The notes: a model not told the origin generated them from the letters alone. A stretch of 53,504 nucleotides of DNA from Bacillus sanguinis (GCF_018332475.1 NZ_BOQB01000025.1:1-53504), one strand, 5' to 3'. Numbered from the stretch's first letter, positions 32,973-41,176 are shown. Made by a program: numbers and translations.

Positions 32973-32998
32973 AATCAGCAGGGGGATCCCCACTGATT
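32973..32998. repeat. Hairpin resembling the 3' end of bcr1
   Basis: AATCAG-caGGGGGaTCCCCa-CTGATT forms a strong hairpin between convergent genes. It lacks a T tract. Its arms match the CAGTGGGG / CCCCACTGATT end of bcr1, so it may be a decayed bcr1 piece acting as terminator. Confidence 0.5.
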
Positions 32999-33350
32999 AT
33001 GAGTTTGTGCTAGTCTTGCATTTCCTGCGTAGTAAGTCTATGAATTCTTCAATATTTGAACTTGTAATGTATCCCAGTGTTATATATTCATCTTCATAGT
33101 AAAATATTATTTTTTTATCAAAGATTCGTCTCTTCGTTTCTATGGATAGAATTTTTTCATAATCAAATTCGGCAATTAATGTGTTCTTATCTTGGCTCAA
33201 AAAGAGAAGTCTTCTATTAGTAGTAAGTAGCATGCCTGGATACGGAACATTATACGTAATCATATAGCCAGTAAGTGAACAATTTAAAGTGGATAAAATT
33301 GTTTCTTCTTTATGTAATAGTTGTTCTGCAGTGGTTAAAATTGGATTCAT
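32997..33350 (-). CDS. PH-domain (YokE-like) protein
   Basis: I chose the ATG at 33350 (MNPILTTAEQLLHKEETILS) with AAAAGGA upstream; the longer frame to 33425 encodes an unlikely hydrophobic lead. The 117-residue protein has a helical start, then 'GMLLTTNRRLLFLSQDKNTLIAEFDYEKILSIE', the usual form of bacterial PH (YokE-like) domains. Cytosolic; function unknown. Confidence 0.7.
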   Translation of the reverse strand: MNPILTTAEQLLHKEETILSTLNCSLTGYMITYNVPYPGMLLTTNRRLLFLSQDKNTLIAEFDYEKILSIETKRRIFDKKIIFYYEDEYITLGYITSSNIEEFIDLLRRKCKTSTNS

Positions 33351-33483
33351 TGTATACATTCCTTTTACATAGATATAAGAATATTGTATCAAAAGTGAAA
33401 AGATGCTCAATATGTAATATTGCATATTGAGCGTTTGATAGTTTGAATATTATTTTTTAAAGAAAAAAGTAAGAGGTGATTCG

Positions 33484-33993
33484 GTGATACGATTAGCAAA
33501 AGAGGTTGATGCAGAATCAGTTATGGATATTAGAAAAGAAATTATATTATCGGAAACTACTACAAAGTTTTTTATAGTATCTCCAAATAATGTACCAAAT
33601 GAGATTGATGCAGAAAAAGAAAAGATACGGAAAAGCAATGAAAAAGGTAATCTTTACATAGTTTATGAAGTAGATAAAAAAGTCGTTGGTTTTTTAATTT
33701 TCAATCGATATGAATTAGACCGCTTACGACATGCAGGCACAATGGGAATGGGAATTAAAGAGGCGTACTGTAATCAAGGCATTGGTACAAAACTAATTGA
33801 ATTTCTTATTCGTTGGGTTAAAGGGCAGGAAGGGTTAGAGAAAATTTGCTTAGGCGTAGTTTCTATTAATGATAGGGCGATTAAGGTGTATAAACGTATG
33901 GGATTTGTAGAAGAAGGAAGACAAAGGAATCAAATTAAATATGAAGATGGATCTTATGGAGATGACGTATTGATGGGGCTTTATATTGATTAA
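33484..33993 (+). CDS. GNAT family N-acetyltransferase
   Basis: The 169-residue protein starts at GTG after AAGAGGTG. The acetyl-CoA-binding motif A is clear ('MGMGIKEAYCNQGIGTKLIEFLIRW'), followed by motif B 'KICLGVVSINDRAIKVYKRMGFVEEGRQRNQI'. It resembles RimI/ribosomal or small-molecule acetyltransferases with a C-terminal 'YGDDVLMGLYI'. The substrate is unknown. It stands alone, followed by its own terminator. Confidence 0.85.
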   Translation: MIRLAKEVDAESVMDIRKEIILSETTTKFFIVSPNNVPNEIDAEKEKIRKSNEKGNLYIVYEVDKKVVGFLIFNRYELDRLRHAGTMGMGIKEAYCNQGIGTKLIEFLIRWVKGQEGLEKICLGVVSINDRAIKVYKRMGFVEEGRQRNQIKYEDGSYGDDVLMGLYID

Positions 33994-34026
33994 AATTTGA
34001 TTTTATAAAGGACGTATTAATAAGTT

Positions 34027-34060
34027 GATGTGTATACGTAATGGTATGTACATCTTTTTT
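34027..34060 (+). terminator. Terminator of the acetyltransferase gene
   Basis: GATGTGTATAC and GTATGTACATC pair (one G-U) around 'gtaatg', followed by seven T. Confidence 0.85.
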
Positions 34061-34161
34061 TATGCCTCCTGTAAACTTCTAAAACTAATATAAATTCCCC
34101 GCCAATTAACATACTTTTCCCTATGTATAATATTAATATAGTAAAATCATAACAACCCATA

Positions 34162-34190
34162 TTGCAGTTTCCAATAATATACTATATAAT
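34162..34190 (+). promoter_or_regulatory. Sigma-A promoter of the LacI-family gene
   Basis: TTGCAG (34162-34167), 17 bp and TATAAT (34185-34190). The predicted start is near 34197, directly before the palindrome. Confidence 0.75.
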
Positions 34191-34198
34191 CAATTTAA

Positions 34199-34210
34199 GA
34201 AAACGTTTTC
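34199..34210 (+). promoter_or_regulatory. LacI-family operator
   Basis: GAAAACGTTTTC is a perfect 12-bp palindrome with the central CG typical of LacI/CcpA-type operators. It lies at the predicted transcript start and 21 bp before the regulator's start codon, so autorepression is likely. Confidence 0.75.
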
Positions 34211-34230
34211 ATGCAAAGGGGGAGAATTTC

Positions 34231-35244
34231 GTGTCGACTATAGAGGACGTGGCGAAATTAGCGGGGTTATCAAGGACAACGGTTTCTAGGGTGATTAATA
34301 ATCATCCATATGTTTCAGATGAGAAGAAAAAAAGGGTTCAATTAGCAATGAAGCATTTAGGCTTCGTTCCTAATTCTGCGGCGAGAAGGCTTCGTAAACA
34401 AAAGACGGAAACAATTGCGGTGCTAGTTCCAAGGATTACCAATCCTTTCTTCAGTAGATTTATCGAAGCAATCGAGATTGCTGCTTCTGAACATAAATAT
34501 AAACTGATTATTTGTCAAACAAGATATTTACCGGAAAAAGAGATGGAGTATTTACAATTATTATCTACGAAACAAGTAGATGGGATTATTCTATGTTCAC
34601 TAGAAAATCCGTGGGAAGATGTAGAGCCATACTTACAGCACGGTCCAATCGTGTTATGTAATGAATATATTGAGGAAGCAAATGTTCCAACAGTGAAGTT
34701 TGATCATGCACAAGGAGCATACATAGCTGCTAAGCATGTGTTAGAACAAGGATATCGTAATCTTATTTTTTGTCGTGGTAACGAAACCAAAGTGGTTAGT
34801 CAACAGCGAAAAATGGGCTTTTTACGTGCCATAACAGAGAAGAGCCGCCAAGTAGAAGCGATCGATTTTCTTGAAAACGCTTTCTCTTGGGAGGATGGAA
34901 AACGAATATTCCATGAAGTATTAAAAGACAAAAAAAATCCTACCGCGATTTTGGCAGGAGGCGATGAGGTAGCAGCTGGAATTATCTCAGAGGCTAAACG
35001 CCATGACTGGAGTATTCCAGATGATCTCGCTGTTATCGGTTTTGATAATCAAATTTTATCACAGATTACAGAGCCAGGCATTACGACAATTGAACAGCCA
35101 ATCGATGAGATGGCCCGAAAAGTTGTCGACCTGATGATGGATAAAATCCATACGAAAAATTATCGAAAAAAAGAATTGTATGAGTTTGAACTGGAGCTCT
35201 TGGTGAAAGGTTCAACGATGAAGGATACGATGTTATTAGCCTAG
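34231..35244 (+). CDS. LacI family transcriptional regulator
   Basis: GTG 34231 follows AAAGGGGGAG; the longer frame from 34162 covers the promoter. The 337-residue protein has the N-terminal LacI helix-turn-helix (TIEDVAKLAGLSRTTVSRVINNHPYVS), the hinge 'FVPNSAARRLRKQ', and a periplasmic-binding-like effector domain with 'IAVLVPRITNPFFSRFIEAIE' and 'PTAILAGGDEVAAGII'. No sugar genes are adjacent, so its effector and targets are not visible here. Confidence 0.88.
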   Translation: MSTIEDVAKLAGLSRTTVSRVINNHPYVSDEKKKRVQLAMKHLGFVPNSAARRLRKQKTETIAVLVPRITNPFFSRFIEAIEIAASEHKYKLIICQTRYLPEKEMEYLQLLSTKQVDGIILCSLENPWEDVEPYLQHGPIVLCNEYIEEANVPTVKFDHAQGAYIAAKHVLEQGYRNLIFCRGNETKVVSQQRKMGFLRAITEKSRQVEAIDFLENAFSWEDGKRIFHEVLKDKKNPTAILAGGDEVAAGIISEAKRHDWSIPDDLAVIGFDNQILSQITEPGITTIEQPIDEMARKVVDLMMDKIHTKNYRKKELYEFELELLVKGSTMKDTMLLA

Positions 35245-35270
35245 TAGACTATGTCTGCTAGGTTTTTTTC
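35239..35270 (+). terminator. Terminator of the LacI-family gene
   Basis: CCTAGTAGAC and GTCTGCTAGG pair around 'tat' and are followed by seven T. The stop codon lies in the left arm. Confidence 0.85.
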
Positions 35271-35283
35271 TGTTCACAAACTA

Positions 35284-35412
35284 CTATTCTTCGTGGACGC
35301 AGTCATCACATTTGTTATGGTATGCTTCGTGCTGCTCATCAATTTCTTTCCCGCAGTGCGCACAAGTTTTCGTCGGTAAATTTCTGAAGAACTCCATTGG
35401 TTGATCGATCAT
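35284..35412 (-). CDS. yhfH: YhfH-like zinc-ribbon mini-protein
   Basis: I chose the ATG at 35412 (MIDQPMEFFRNLPTKTC...) with GGAGGG just before it; the 63-residue frame is too long. The ~42-residue protein carries CAHCGKEIDEQHEAYHNKCDDC, two CxxC pairs that should bind zinc. B. subtilis YhfH is of similar size and sits beside yhfI and lplJ too. Function unknown. Confidence 0.82.
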   Translation of the reverse strand: MIDQPMEFFRNLPTKTCAHCGKEIDEQHEAYHNKCDDCVHEE

Positions 35413-35592
35413 GTCAATCCCTCCATTTCCATTTCTTACTATCATTGTATTAGTACAAAAAACAAAAGTCAACAACTGTTTTATAACAAAATTGAAAATT
35501 AATGAAAAAGTTTAGGAAATGGATTATAGTTAACAATGTAGGATGTAAGTAAAACATGCATTCCTACTCGGTTTTAGAAAGGATGGATACAT

Positions 35593-36327
35593 ATGAAAAT
35601 GACTGTTGTCGGCTTTTGGGGCGGCTTTCCAGAAGCGGGAGAAGCAACGTCGGGGTATTTGTTTGAACACGATGGTTTTCGTTTACTTGTAGACTGTGGT
35701 AGTGGTGTACTAGCACAGATTCAAAAATATATAACACCATCTGATATAGATGCAGTTGTACTTTCGCATTATCATCACGATCATGTTGCAGACATTGGGG
35801 TATTGCAATACGCGAGATTGATTACGAGTGCGACAAAAGGACAACTACCGGAGTTACCAATATACGGTCATACGTTTGATGAGAATGGATTCCATTCTTT
35901 AACGCATGAACCGCATACGAAAGGAATCGCATACAATCCAGAAGAAACACTTCAAGTTGGACCGTTCTCGATTTCATTCTTAAAAACTGTTCATCCTGTT
36001 ACATGCTTTGCGATGCGTATTACAGCGGATAGTGATATCGTAGTATACAGCGCGGATTCCAGTTATATTCCTGAGTTTATTCCATTCACGAAAGATGCTG
36101 ATCTTTTCATTTGTGAGTGTAATATGTATGCACATCAAGAGGCTGCAAAAGCAGGGCATATGAATAGTACAGAAGTAGCAAGTATTGCAAAAGATGCGAA
36201 TGTAAAAGAACTTTTATTAACGCACTTACCGCATACAGGCAACACATCTGATTTAGTAACAGAAGCAAAACAAATTTTCAGTGGCCATATTACGCTAGCG
36301 CATAGTGGCTACGTATGGAACTCATGA
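35593..36327 (+). CDS. yhfI: Metallo-beta-lactamase-fold hydrolase YhfI
   Basis: The 244-residue protein has the metal-binding motif 'LSHYHHDHVADI' (H-x-H-x-D-H type), 'VKTVHPVTCFAMRI', 'YSADSSYIPEF' with the bridging Asp, and 'HLPHTGNTSDL'. It resembles RNase Z-like and phosphodiesterase-type members of the superfamily. It precedes lplJ by 6 bp, as in B. subtilis, so the two are co-transcribed. The substrate is unknown. Confidence 0.85.
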   Translation: MKMTVVGFWGGFPEAGEATSGYLFEHDGFRLLVDCGSGVLAQIQKYITPSDIDAVVLSHYHHDHVADIGVLQYARLITSATKGQLPELPIYGHTFDENGFHSLTHEPHTKGIAYNPEETLQVGPFSISFLKTVHPVTCFAMRITADSDIVVYSADSSYIPEFIPFTKDADLFICECNMYAHQEAAKAGHMNSTEVASIAKDANVKELLLTHLPHTGNTSDLVTEAKQIFSGHITLAHSGYVWNS

Positions 36328-36333
36328 GGTGAT

Positions 36334-37326
36334 ATGATGTTATTTATTGATAATAAAGGAATTACAGATCCTAGAATAAACTTAGCAATTGAAGAATATT
36401 GTGTGAAGAATTTAGATATTAACGAAACGTATTTACTGTTCTACATTAACGAACCTTCGATTATCATTGGTAAAAACCAAAACACAGTAGAAGAAATTAA
36501 TGCTGATTATGTAAAAGAAAAGGGTATTCATGTCGTTCGTCGTCTATCAGGCGGAGGCGCAGTATATCATGATTTAGGAAACTTAAACTTCAGCTTTATT
36601 ACGAAAGATGATGGAGACAGTTTCAGTAACTTCAAAAAGTTCACAGAGCCTGTAACGAAAGCGCTTGGTAAATTAGGTGTAAATGCAGAACTAAGTGGTC
36701 GTAACGACATTTTAGCTGAAGGTAGAAAAATTTCAGGTAACGCGCAGTTCTCAACGAAGGGTCGTATGTTCAGTCACGGTACGTTACTATTTGACTCTGA
36801 AATCGATCACGTCGTATCAGCGTTAAAAGTAAAAATGGATAAAATTCAATCAAAAGGTATTAAATCAATCCGTAGCCGCGTTGCGAACATTACAGAGTTC
36901 TTAAATGAAAAAATGACGACAGAAGAGTTTAGACAACTTCTTTTAGAAACAATTTTCGAAGGGGAAACAGAAATTCCAACGTACGAATTAACAGAACATG
37001 ATTGGAAAGAGATCCATAAGCTTTCAGAAGAACGTTACCAAAATTGGGATTGGAACTATGGAAAATCTCCGAAGTTCAACTTACAACATTCACACCGCTT
37101 CCCAGTTGGACAAGTTGACGTTCGTCTGGAAGTGAAAAAAGGAACAGTAACAGAATGTAAAATTTACGGTGATTTCTTCGGTTCACTAGATGTGCATGAC
37201 ATTGAAGAGCGTCTAACAGGCGTACAATTTGATAAAGATGCATTCACTACAGCTTTAGAAGGCGTAGATATCGCGCGTTACTTCGGTAACATTACAACAG
37301 AAGATTTCTTACATTTATTCTTCTAA
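36334..37326 (+). CDS. lplJ: Lipoate-protein ligase LplJ
   Basis: The 330-residue enzyme activates free lipoate with ATP and attaches it to lipoyl domains of 2-oxoacid dehydrogenases and GcvH. Visible are 'EPSIIIGKNQNTVEEIN', the loop 'VVRRLSGGGAVYHDLGNLNFSF' with RRxSGGGAVxHD, and the catalytic-lysine region 'GRNDILAEGRKISGNAQF'. It has full family length with the C-terminal accessory domain. It is cytosolic and in an operon with yhfI. Confidence 0.93.
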   Translation: MMLFIDNKGITDPRINLAIEEYCVKNLDINETYLLFYINEPSIIIGKNQNTVEEINADYVKEKGIHVVRRLSGGGAVYHDLGNLNFSFITKDDGDSFSNFKKFTEPVTKALGKLGVNAELSGRNDILAEGRKISGNAQFSTKGRMFSHGTLLFDSEIDHVVSALKVKMDKIQSKGIKSIRSRVANITEFLNEKMTTEEFRQLLLETIFEGETEIPTYELTEHDWKEIHKLSEERYQNWDWNYGKSPKFNLQHSHRFPVGQVDVRLEVKKGTVTECKIYGDFFGSLDVHDIEERLTGVQFDKDAFTTALEGVDIARYFGNITTEDFLHLFF

Positions 37327-37334
37327 AAATAAGG

Positions 37335-37365
37335 GAGGCTGCCGTAAAGGCAGCCTCTTTTTTTG
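37335..37365 (+). terminator. Terminator of yhfI-lplJ
   Basis: A 9-bp GC-rich stem GAGGCTGCC / GGCAGCCTC with a GTAAA loop and seven T. Confidence 0.95.
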
Positions 37366-37392
37366 CGTAGATTGTCGCGTTTTATCGGTAAG

Positions 37393-37433
37393 TCGATATA
37401 TTTTAAAAATCGCTCATATAATTTCATTCACCA
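37393..37433. repeat. Dispersed intergenic repeat, second locus
   Basis: 'tcgatatattttaaaaa' followed by 'tcgctcatataatttcatt' matches two successive units of the array at 15978-16062 and the single unit at 47988. Confidence 0.6.
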
Positions 37434-37496
37434 TAAAATCACAGGACATTTGCCCCTTATAAAGGAATATATATATTCCAAAGGAGGCGAATCAAA

Positions 37497-37937
37497 ATGA
37501 AAAGGGTAATGTACGTTGTAGTATTGCTCAGCTTCGTTATCGGAATGACAGCTTGTAACGATGAAACGTCCTCAAGTCGTACACTGTTATCTATTGGAAA
37601 GCCTGCGAAGGATCATGTCATATATTTTACGCATACGGATAACAAACGAAAGATAGATGATATACAAACTATGTTTCAAAATAAGAAATGGAAAAGAAAT
37701 GAAGCTTTTAGTACCGTGAATAAAACGCCGGATCTTGTCTTTTCGATAGATGACAATAAAGGATTACTGATATTATATGTTACATTGTTTTTTCATGAAG
37801 ATGGAGCGGACGTTCTTAACTTGTACGGGGAGTATACGAGCTTAAATAAAGAAGAACTTGCAATGCTGAGAGAAAAAATGAATGCATATTATCCTGAAAT
37901 GATTTTAGCACTCGTTTCATCATTTGCTAACAAATGA
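37497..37937 (+). CDS. YhfM-like lipoprotein
   Basis: The 146-residue precursor has a signal sequence with lipobox GMTAC (Cys about residue 20) and a small mixed domain with 'TPDLVFSIDDNKGLLILYVTLFF'. AAAGGAGGCGA precedes the ATG. It lies between lplJ and the acyl-CoA ligase, the position of yhfM near yhfL in B. subtilis. The relation is positional, and no function is known. Confidence 0.7.
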   Translation: MKRVMYVVVLLSFVIGMTACNDETSSSRTLLSIGKPAKDHVIYFTHTDNKRKIDDIQTMFQNKKWKRNEAFSTVNKTPDLVFSIDDNKGLLILYVTLFFHEDGADVLNLYGEYTSLNKEELAMLREKMNAYYPEMILALVSSFANK

Positions 37938-37979
37938 AATCCCCTTATCCTTCCAAAGATATTCGAAAGGAGGTGAGCG

Positions 37980-38018
37980 TTGTATATGCAGTTAATGGAA
38001 TATCACTTGCCACTTTAA
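37980..38018 (+). CDS. Possible 12-codon peptide gene behind an extended ribosome site
   Basis: AAAGGAGGTGA (37966-37976) is an 11-nt perfect match to the end of 16S rRNA. TTG 37980 (or ATG 37986) then begins MYMQLMEYHLPL and a stop. It is too short for normal gene calling. It lies after the lipoprotein gene and overlaps the -35 box of the acyl-CoA ligase promoter. It may be a translated peptide, a leader or coincidence. Confidence 0.35.
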   Translation: MYMQLMEYHLPL

Positions 38019-38035
38019 TTTTCTTTTAATATAAT
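38007..38035 (+). promoter_or_regulatory. Sigma-A promoter of the acyl-CoA ligase gene
   Basis: TTGCCA (38007-38012), 17 bp, TATAAT (38030-38035). The predicted start near 38042 falls in the palindrome that follows. Confidence 0.75.
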
Positions 38036-38037
38036 TA

Positions 38038-38063
38038 ATTTAGAATTTTTAAATATTCTAAAT
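38038..38063 (+). promoter_or_regulatory. 26-bp palindromic operator before the acyl-CoA ligase gene
   Basis: Perfect 9-bp arms ATTTAGAAT and ATTCTAAAT flank 'tTTTAAAt'. It directly follows the -10 box and ends 9 bp before the ribosome site, so a repressor is expected. The regulator is unknown; it does not look like the B. subtilis FadR site (TGAATGA...TCATTCA). Confidence 0.7.
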
Positions 38064-38083
38064 TTTATAAAGGTGGGGTTTGT

Positions 38084-39616
38084 GTGAATCTCGTTCAATC
38101 TTTGGCTGAAACGGCGAAAAAGAAGGGGGATAAACCGGCTTATATATTTATGGATCAGTCGGTCTCGTATGACCAATTAAACAAAATGGTCACAAGGTTT
38201 TCTAGCAATTTAGCAGCAATGGGCATTGGAAAAGGGGACAATGTCGCATTAGTTGTTGGAAACTCACCACATTTTTTGGTCGGTTTATATGGAACAATGA
38301 AAGCTGGAGCAACAGTTATTCCAGTTAATCCAATCTATACAGCAGACGAAATGCATTACATTTTACAAAATGGAGATGTAAAAACAATTATCGTACTCGA
38401 CGTCCTTCTACCTGTTATACAATCTCTTACAACAAGACTTCCTTCACTTGAAAATATCATCATATGCGAAACCTCATCAGATTTTAACCATACAGAAACC
38501 GAAAAAATGAAAACGTTTACGAGAATGATAGGGGCCGGAGATGTAACTTACGAAGGCCCAGAGCTAGATGAAGAAGATGTAGCGGTTATTCTATACACTT
38601 CGGGCACAACTGGAAAACCGAAAGGCGCTATGTTAACAAATAAAAATTTATATAGTAATGCGAGCGATGTGGCTTCGTATTTACAATATACTGCGGATGA
38701 CCGCGTCGTTGCTGCATTGCCGATGTTCCATGTATTTTGCTTAACAGTGGCGGTCAATGCACCGATTGTGAACGGGGCGACTATTTTAATGTTACCGAAA
38801 TTTAGCCCGAAAGAAGTATTCCGTATTTGTCGTACGTACGAACCAACGATTTTTGCGGGTGTACCGACGATGTACAATTATTTATATTTATTCGAAGAAG
38901 CAAGCGCAGAAGATGTGAAGACGCTTCGTCTTTGTATTTCAGGTGGTGCATCCATGCCTGTTGCTCTTCTACAAAACTTTGAAAAACGTTTTGACGTTAT
39001 TGTTTCAGAAGGATACGGTTTATCAGAAGCGTCACCAGTTACTTGTTTTAACCCGCTAGATCGTCCGCGCAAACCAGGATCGATTGGTACAAATATTTGG
39101 CATGTAGAAAATAAGATTGTGAACGAACTTGGGGAAGAAGTACCTGTTGGCGCAGTCGGTGAATTAATTGTTCGCGGACCTAACGTTATGAAAGGATACT
39201 ATAACGCACCAGAAGATACAGCTGCGACATTGAAAGACGGCTGGCTGTATACAGGCGACTTAGCGAAAAGGGATGAAGAAGGTTACTTCTATATCGTTGA
39301 TCGTAAAAAAGATATCGTCCTAGTTGGTGGTTATAACGTATACCCTCGTGAAGTAGAGGAAGTATTATATACACACGAATCTGTAGCAGAAGTTGTCGTA
39401 ATCGGTGTTCCTGATGAAAACTTAGGAGAAGCAGTACGAGCTTACGTTGTTTTAAAACAAGCTCAAGTAACAGAAGAAGAACTGATGCACTATTGCACGT
39501 TACATTTAGCAAAATATAAAGTGCCAATGAGTATTGAGTTTTTAACAGAATTGCCGAAGAATACGACAGGTAAACTGTTAAGAAGAGCGTTAAAAGAGAA
39601 AGCGATGCAAGTATAA
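38084..39616 (+). CDS. lcfB: Long-chain acyl-CoA ligase LcfB (YhfL)
   Basis: The 510-residue AMP-forming enzyme starts at GTG after AAAGGTGGGG. It has the P-loop 'VAVILYTSGTTGKPKGAML', 'EGYGLSEASPVTCFNP', 'GWLYTGDLAKRDEEGYFYIVDRKKDIVLVGGYNVYPREVE' and the catalytic lysine near the end 'PKNTTGKLLRRALK'. It activates fatty acids to acyl-CoA for degradation, in the cytosol. The gene position matches B. subtilis yhfL. It stands under its own promoter and palindrome. Confidence 0.92.
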   Translation: MNLVQSLAETAKKKGDKPAYIFMDQSVSYDQLNKMVTRFSSNLAAMGIGKGDNVALVVGNSPHFLVGLYGTMKAGATVIPVNPIYTADEMHYILQNGDVKTIIVLDVLLPVIQSLTTRLPSLENIIICETSSDFNHTETEKMKTFTRMIGAGDVTYEGPELDEEDVAVILYTSGTTGKPKGAMLTNKNLYSNASDVASYLQYTADDRVVAALPMFHVFCLTVAVNAPIVNGATILMLPKFSPKEVFRICRTYEPTIFAGVPTMYNYLYLFEEASAEDVKTLRLCISGGASMPVALLQNFEKRFDVIVSEGYGLSEASPVTCFNPLDRPRKPGSIGTNIWHVENKIVNELGEEVPVGAVGELIVRGPNVMKGYYNAPEDTAATLKDGWLYTGDLAKRDEEGYFYIVDRKKDIVLVGGYNVYPREVEEVLYTHESVAEVVVIGVPDENLGEAVRAYVVLKQAQVTEEELMHYCTLHLAKYKVPMSIEFLTELPKNTTGKLLRRALKEKAMQV

Positions 39617-39622
39617 AAATAG

Positions 39623-39655
39623 GGGCAACCACTTTTATGAAGGTGGTTGCCTTTA
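39623..39655 (+). terminator. Terminator of lcfB
   Basis: GGCAACCACTT and AAGGTGGTTGCC form a stem (one bulge) followed by 'tttatatttttt'. Confidence 0.85.
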
Positions 39656-39728
39656 TATTTTTTAGAATTGTTTAAGCTATAGCACCATATATTTAAACCG
39701 TAATATGACTAATAAGGAGGAGATATAC

Positions 39729-39980
39729 GTGGAGCAAAAGGAATTACGTTTACGGCGAGTGCAGTATCTTATTTGTGACATTATGGATGAAATGAACGCG
39801 GAAAGTGAGAAGAAAAACTTAGAAATACTGCAGCAAGTCATTGATCATCTTTCCGGTGCGATAGGTGATTTAGTTGATCCATCAAGCTCGTATTCTATCG
39901 ATTATTTAGAAAGGAAAGTTCATACGGCTCATTATTTGCTTTTTAAAAATGAACGAAAGGCGTATTTGTGCAGGAAATGA
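39729..39980 (+). CDS. Hypothetical 83-residue helical protein
   Basis: GTG 39729 follows AAGGAGGAG at the right distance; the ATG at 39705 has none. The protein (VEQKELRLRRVQYLICDIMDEMN...) is helical, charged and soluble with two Cys. It ends 15 bp before the Fur-type promoter of bslK. No family recognised. Confidence 0.65.
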   Translation: MEQKELRLRRVQYLICDIMDEMNAESEKKNLEILQQVIDHLSGAIGDLVDPSSSYSIDYLERKVHTAHYLLFKNERKAYLCRK

Positions 39981-39990
39981 CATTTTTTAT

Positions 39991-40019
39991 TTGACATTGA
40001 TAATCATTATCAATATGAT
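39991..40019 (+). promoter_or_regulatory. Promoter with a consensus Fur box in its spacer
   Basis: TTGACA (39991-39996) and TATGAT (40014-40019) are 17 bp apart. The spacer holds TGATAATCATTATCA (39998-40012), a perfect match to the Bacillus Fur 7-1-7 consensus. Fur with iron would block RNA polymerase, so bslK should be made only under iron starvation. A second imperfect box (TGATAATGATTAAGA, 40060-40074) overlaps the bslK start. Confidence 0.93.
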
Positions 40020-40058
40020 GGTTATGTTGGGTATATTTATATAAAGGGAGATGTCATA

Positions 40059-41087
40059 TTGATAATGATTAAGAAAAAATATATGAATGCATTCGTTATA
40101 GCAGCAACTTTAGCTGTTCCACTAAGTGGTTTCAGTGCACCAATTGCAAAAGCAGATGTGATTGAAATGAAGGCAGCTAGTAAACTTGCAGATGGTACAT
40201 ATGATGTTATTTTAAAGACTTATAAAGATCAAACGAATGATACATCAGTTGCGTCTACATATTTAGAAAATCCAAAAGTAACCATTCAAGGTGATAAAAA
40301 AATCGTTACGTTAACAGTTCAAGATAGTAGTTATTTTCAGTACCTTAGAGTAGAAGATCCAAATAAATTAGGGACATTCCATGATGTAAAAGTAATCTCC
40401 GAAGATAAAGCGAATAACGGTACGAAAGTTGTTCAATTTGAAATCGGTGAGTTCTCGAAAAAATATAATATGCAAATGCATATATTAATTCCAGCAATTA
40501 AATATGATCATAAATATCAACTGCAGTTTGAAATAGATGCAAGTGCAATTGAACAGAAGCCTAAATTCTCAGATGTACCAGCTTGGGCACAAGAATCAGT
40601 TCAATATTTAGTAGATAAAGAAGCAGTACACGGTAAGCCAGACGGTACATTTGCTCCGGCTGAAAATATCGATCGTGGCTCAGCTGCAAAAATATTAGCA
40701 ACTGTTTTAGGGTTAGAAATTAAGCAAGATGCAAAGCCATCATTCCGTGATGCACAAAATCATTGGGCAACTCCATATATTGCTGCTGTTGAAAAAGCAA
40801 GTATTGTAAAAGGTGATGAGAAGGGTAACTTTAATCCAAGTGGGTTAATTAATCGTGCATCAATGGCTTCTATGCTAGTAAATGCATATAAATTAGAAAG
40901 AAATGAAAATATGAAACTACCAAAAGAATTTGCTGACTTAAACAATCATTGGGGTGCAAAGTATGCCAATATTTTAATCCAAGAAAACATTTCAATTGGA
41001 ACAGATAATGGCTGGGCTCCAGATAAAGCGGTAAGCCGCGCGGAAGCAGCACAATTTATTGCGAAGACAGATAAGCTGAAGAAATAA
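40059..41087 (+). CDS. bslK: BslK-like haem-binding S-layer protein (NEAT domain + three SLH)
   Basis: TTG 40059 fits the AAAGGGAG site (spacing 8) better than ATG 40065. The 342-residue precursor has a signal peptide (to about residue 33), a NEAT domain (~38-165) with 'SSYFQYLRVE' in the distal helix and 'IKYDHKYQLQFEI' carrying the haem-ligating YxxxY motif, and three SLH domains (~172-342). In B. anthracis BslK binds haem at the surface and passes it to IsdC. No other isd gene is in this window. Fur control is clear from the promoter. Confidence 0.9.
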   Translation: MIMIKKKYMNAFVIAATLAVPLSGFSAPIAKADVIEMKAASKLADGTYDVILKTYKDQTNDTSVASTYLENPKVTIQGDKKIVTLTVQDSSYFQYLRVEDPNKLGTFHDVKVISEDKANNGTKVVQFEIGEFSKKYNMQMHILIPAIKYDHKYQLQFEIDASAIEQKPKFSDVPAWAQESVQYLVDKEAVHGKPDGTFAPAENIDRGSAAKILATVLGLEIKQDAKPSFRDAQNHWATPYIAAVEKASIVKGDEKGNFNPSGLINRASMASMLVNAYKLERNENMKLPKEFADLNNHWGAKYANILIQENISIGTDNGWAPDKAVSRAEAAQFIAKTDKLKK

Positions 41088-41118
41088 ATTAAAACGTATA
41101 CTAGATTTTGTATAAATA

Positions 41119-41155
41119 AAAAAGGAAGATTTGAACTTCAAATCTTCCTTTTTGC
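41119..41155 (+). terminator. Terminator of bslK
   Basis: AAAAAGGAAGATTTG and CAAATCTTCCTTTTT form a 15-bp perfect stem with a 5-nt loop. Confidence 0.93.
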
Positions 41156-41176
41156 ATTGTTATATATTCCTCCTCA

